DNA of 7,952 nucleotides. It comes from Candidatus Cloacimonadota bacterium. Its GTDB lineage: Bacteria; Cloacimonadota; Cloacimonadia; Cloacimonadales; JAOZMQ01. Below are positions 5,904-7,952 of this stretch, piece after piece. The stretch's first letter is position 1; every line of letters begins with the position of its first letter. Location of the stretch: NCBI GenBank assembly GCA_029934195.1, contig JAOZMQ010000132.1, forward strand, positions 1 through 7,952, given 5' to 3'. Made by a program: the position numbers and the translations under genes. Below the pieces are notes generated by a model. That model ran no database searches. It was not told where the DNA came from and saw only the letters and a list, made by a program, of their open reading frames with translations.

Positions 5904-7109
5904 TTACTTGAATCTTAAATTTAATCTACTTACGACAAAAGATTTTGCCATTTGAGCAATTAATTTTGGATCACCTTTGACTGCTTCTTTGAACAAATCT
6001 TTTAAAGTAAAATTCTTTTGCGGAATTTTTGAACACATTTCAACAAGATTATTAAATTTGCTATCATCCATACCCATAAAATTTTCTTTCACTTCAAACA
6101 TAAATCGCTGGTTTGCACCAAGTGCTTTATTCCATTTTTTTTCATAAGTTTTTAGATTTTTTTTGGAAAAATCATTTTTCTTTACTGCATCTGCAGCTAC
6201 TTTTCCCGCAAAAGCTCCACCAATCATTCCCTGAACAATTCCACCGCCAGTAATTGGATTTACTTGTCGTGCTGCATCTCCCACTAACATTATATTATCT
6301 TTAACTGTTTCTTTCAAAACGGTTGATGTAGGAACACCACCATAAACAGTATAAGAAATTGAAGCATTAGGAAATCTTTCTTGTACAAATTCATCAAGAT
6401 ATTCTTTCGGTGATTTTTTATCTGTTAAATGTCCGGCAATTCCCAATCCAATATTTGCAGTTGAGTTTGATTTTGGAAATATCCAAATATAACCACCCGG
6501 ACACTTTTCATTCCCAAAATAAAATTCACATCTGTTTTCTTTAATATCGACATTTGCCATCGTATATTGCACACAAGTATCAATATCTTCTAAACGTACA
6601 TTTGTTTTAATTCCAGCCCAACGACCAACTCTGGATTCAACTCCATCAGCACCAATGACAATATTACATTTGACTGTTTTTTTTTCGCCAATATGAGTAT
6701 ATTTTACACCTTGAATTTTATTGTCTTCAAAGATAATGCCGGTTGCATCAGCTTTTGTAATTAAAGTTGCACCATGTTTACAAGCCAAATTACACAATTC
6801 TGTATCAAAAATTCTTCTTTCTAATACATATCCCGTTCCATTTTGAAACATATCGACATGTTTACCATTTGGAGCATGTAACCGTGCCTCATCAATTGTG
6901 GATGCTATCCATCGTTTATCAATATCAATAAAAGGTTCAATTCCTTTATGTGATACACCTTCCGCACATCTTACAGGAATTCCCGGTTCTCTATCTCGTT
7001 CAAGAATCAAAACAGAAGCTCCATTTTCCGCTGCAAATCTCGCGGCAACACTTCCGGAAGGACCAGCTCCGATGACAACTACATCATATTTATCTTTAAT
7101 TTTAATCAT
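5904..7109 (-). CDS. Geranylgeranyl reductase-family flavoprotein
   Basis: This 401-aa FAD enzyme belongs to the geranylgeranyl reductase family, whose members saturate double bonds of geranylgeranyl chains in chlorophyll, archaeal lipids or dolichol. Seen are the FAD dinucleotide fold VVIGAGPSGS (about 11-20), PVRCAEGVS with Cys48 where archaeal reductases carry a conserved cysteine, YVLERRIFD, GADGVESRVGRWAG (153-166), and GDAARQVNPITGGG (277-290), which binds the flavin. PGGYIWIFP followed by eight residues and GLG (204-223) exactly fits the PxxYxWxFPx7-8GxG motif described for archaeal digeranylgeranylglycerophospholipid reductase. Length is normal for the archaeal type. The ATG at 7109 overlaps the ferredoxin stop as ATGA, with GAGGAG 5 nt upstream inside that gene. 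The ferredoxin next door is a likely electron donor. The substrate could be a polyprenol, a polyprenyl phosphate, a quinone tail or an ether lipid; the neighbours favour the first two. Confidence 0.9.
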   Translation of the reverse strand: MIKIKDKYDVVVIGAGPSGSVAARFAAENGASVLILERDREPGIPVRCAEGVSHKGIEPFIDIDKRWIASTIDEARLHAPNGKHVDMFQNGTGYVLERRIFDTELCNLACKHGATLITKADATGIIFEDNKIQGVKYTHIGEKKTVKCNIVIGADGVESRVGRWAGIKTNVRLEDIDTCVQYTMANVDIKENRCEFYFGNEKCPGGYIWIFPKSNSTANIGLGIAGHLTDKKSPKEYLDEFVQERFPNASISYTVYGGVPTSTVLKETVKDNIMLVGDAARQVNPITGGGIVQGMIGGAFAGKVAADAVKKNDFSKKNLKTYEKKWNKALGANQRFMFEVKENFMGMDDSKFNNLVEMCSKIPQKNFTLKDLFKEAVKGDPKLIAQMAKSFVVSRLNLRFK

Positions 7110-7279
7110 TGATTCTCCTCGCTGATAGCCCTAATTGGACAAACTTTTAAACATTTTCCACAATTTATACATTTATCATTATCAATAGTAACAACAAACT
7201 CTTTTACAATTATAGCATCAACCGGACATACTGCAACACATGTTCCGCACACATCACAAAGATTATTATTAATTATCAT
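7106..7279 (-). CDS. Small 2[4Fe-4S] ferredoxin
   Basis: This 57-aa ferredoxin has two complete CxxCxxCxxxCP motifs, CDVCGTCVAVCP (Cys8, 11, 14, 18) and CINCGKCLKVCP (Cys37, 40, 43, 47). That is the bacterial/clostridial-type arrangement for two low-potential [4Fe-4S] clusters in a cytoplasmic electron carrier. Length is at the low end but complete for this class. The ATG at 7279 has GGAGA 6 nt upstream. Its TGA overlaps the ATG of the reductase gene (ATGA), and its 3' end carries that gene's Shine-Dalgarno, so the two are almost certainly co-translated. In at least one archaeon (Methanosarcina) a ferredoxin gene beside a geranylgeranyl reductase supplies its electrons, which supports the same role here (established family knowledge plus inference). 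It is the first gene of the four-gene operon. Confidence 0.95.
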   Translation of the reverse strand: MIINNNLCDVCGTCVAVCPVDAIIVKEFVVTIDNDKCINCGKCLKVCPIRAISEENQ

Positions 7280-7657
7280 TTATTTCTCCGAATATTTTAA
7301 AAATCGAATTTTATCTATTTTTTTTGAACACATTTTTTTAAGTGTTTTGTTCTGTAAAGATAATTTCAAAACTTCTTATTTTAAGATATCCAAGCCTATC
7401 AATTATTTAGCGTTGTTTATATCAAAATTATATAATTATCGTCAACGGTTACTAATATTGAAGAATTTATCAATATTTGAATTATCTAATAAACAAGAGA
7501 TCATATCTATAACTGACTAATAAGATAGAAGTTACCTCAGTTTGATATTAAGAATAGAAATCTTTTGCTAATAATTTATTAAATGGCATTTAGTTTGCTT
7601 AAACAAAGAGTACATTTCAGATTAAAATTAATAAGAACGGAATAAAGGAGATCCAAA
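7280..7657. other. Intergenic gap of 378 bp between divergent genes
   Basis: This very AT-rich stretch must hold the promoter of the minus-strand ferredoxin operon and that of the small plus-strand gene at 7658. I found no box pair good enough to call. It contains an exact 8-bp inverted repeat with an 8-nt loop, AATATTGA (7454-7461) and TCAATATT (7470-7477), which might be an operator but could be chance at this base composition. A weaker AACAC/GTGTT pairing lies near 7330-7345. No RNA gene or reading frame with a ribosome site was recognised. Confidence 0.5.
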
Positions 7658-7792
7658 ATGCTTACGAAAAAGTTTAGAATTTATGAAGAAAAAATAACTG
7701 TTCTTCAAGAAAAGGAAAGTACTGTAAAAAATGGAGATTTAATTGCAATTATGGTTTGGGCTATCCCTACAATTAAAAACATTCTTTATTAA
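7658..7792 (+). CDS. Hypothetical small protein, 44 aa
   Basis: This short frame starts MLTKKFRIYEEKITVLQEK and ends TIKNILY. It is preceded by AAAGGAGATCC (7644-7654), the best Shine-Dalgarno of the window, 7 nt from the ATG after AAAGGAG. The first half is charged and probably helical; the second half has a hydrophobic stretch (LIAIMVWAIPTI, about 28-39) that is short for a membrane helix. I do not recognise a family. It ends 23 nt before repeat copy B, so it may be a genuine small protein, or the 5' remnant of a longer gene cut by the repeat. The strong ribosome site supports translation; function is unknown. Confidence 0.55.
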   Translation: MLTKKFRIYEEKITVLQEKESTVKNGDLIAIMVWAIPTIKNILY

Positions 7793-7815
7793 ATTTTGCA
7801 AAAAAAAATAATTCC

Positions 7816-7952
7816 AGAACACTTGTCCTCAAACATGTACTTTTTGATAATCCTATAGATAGCTTACGGTTACAAAATTTCAATATAACTATTTTTCATT
7901 AATACTTTTTCCTTTGCTTACTTCCCTTTGCGTCTTTGCGAAAATTAATTTC
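7816..7952. mobile_element. Repeat copy B, truncated by window end
   Basis: From AGAACACTTGTCCTCAAA to the final AATTTC this segment parallels 3885-4032 in the same orientation. By eye, about three quarters of positions match over the first 58 bases, and the CCTTTGCG-CTTTG block matches near the end. The lead-in also matches (AAAAAATAATTCC against AAAAAATTAATTTT). The right end with the expected AGGTCAGGTGTTCT-like inverted repeat would lie beyond the window. No coding potential is visible. Confidence 0.5.

Noticed and set aside
6898..7125. 75-codon plus-strand frame opposite the reductase N-terminus
   Set aside because: It is antisense to the FAD-binding region and has no independent support.
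1..7952. CRISPR array
   Set aside because: No regularly spaced identical repeats with unique spacers occur; the repeats present are dispersed and diverged.

Overview
This is an AT-rich window (long A/T runs throughout) from a bacterial chromosome. The gene types and strong Shine-Dalgarno sites (AGAGGA, GGAGG, AAAGGAG) rule out a eukaryote. The mix fits an uncultured FCB-group bacterium, possibly Cloacimonadota: an archaeal-style geranylgeranyl reductase with its own ferredoxin, a dolichol/phytol-kinase-type enzyme, a lone MalK/UgpC ATPase, and intergenic repeats of the 'AATCCGTG' and 'CTTTGCG' kind. This taxonomic guess is an inference and cannot be proved from the window.

Layout. 1-65 is repeat-like sequence. 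90-1196 (+) encodes an exported PPP/Shelph-type metallophosphoesterase. 1394-2476 (+) is serC, closed by a strong intrinsic terminator. 2525-2690 is a short convergent intergenic region with two palindromes; the second looks like the terminator of the minus-strand ABC ATPase gene. 2706-3818 (-) is a MalK/UgpC/MsmX-type ATPase with no permease beside it. 3819-4365 is a repeat-rich gap. It holds a ~200-bp element with 14-bp inverted ends and a separate ~130-bp fold-back element.

7279-4366 (-) is the most interesting part: a tight four-gene operon. In transcription order it encodes a 57-aa 2[4Fe-4S] ferredoxin, a geranylgeranyl-reductase-family flavoprotein, a DGK1/SEC59/VTE5-type CTP-dependent lipid/polyprenol kinase, and a dolichyl-phosphate-sugar-synthase-like GT2 glycosyltransferase. 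Junctions are a 4-nt ATGA overlap, a 1-nt gap and a 7-nt gap, so translational coupling is likely. Read together, ferredoxin electrons would reduce double bonds of an isoprenoid, the kinase would phosphorylate an isoprenoid alcohol, and the glycosyltransferase would load a sugar onto the lipid phosphate. That would be a bacterial counterpart of dolichol-phosphate-sugar synthesis. The individual families are recognisable; the joint pathway is my inference.

7280-7657 has no convincing gene. 7658-7792 (+) is a small 44-codon reading frame with a near-perfect Shine-Dalgarno. From 7816 to the window end lies a second, diverged copy of the repeat found at 3885.
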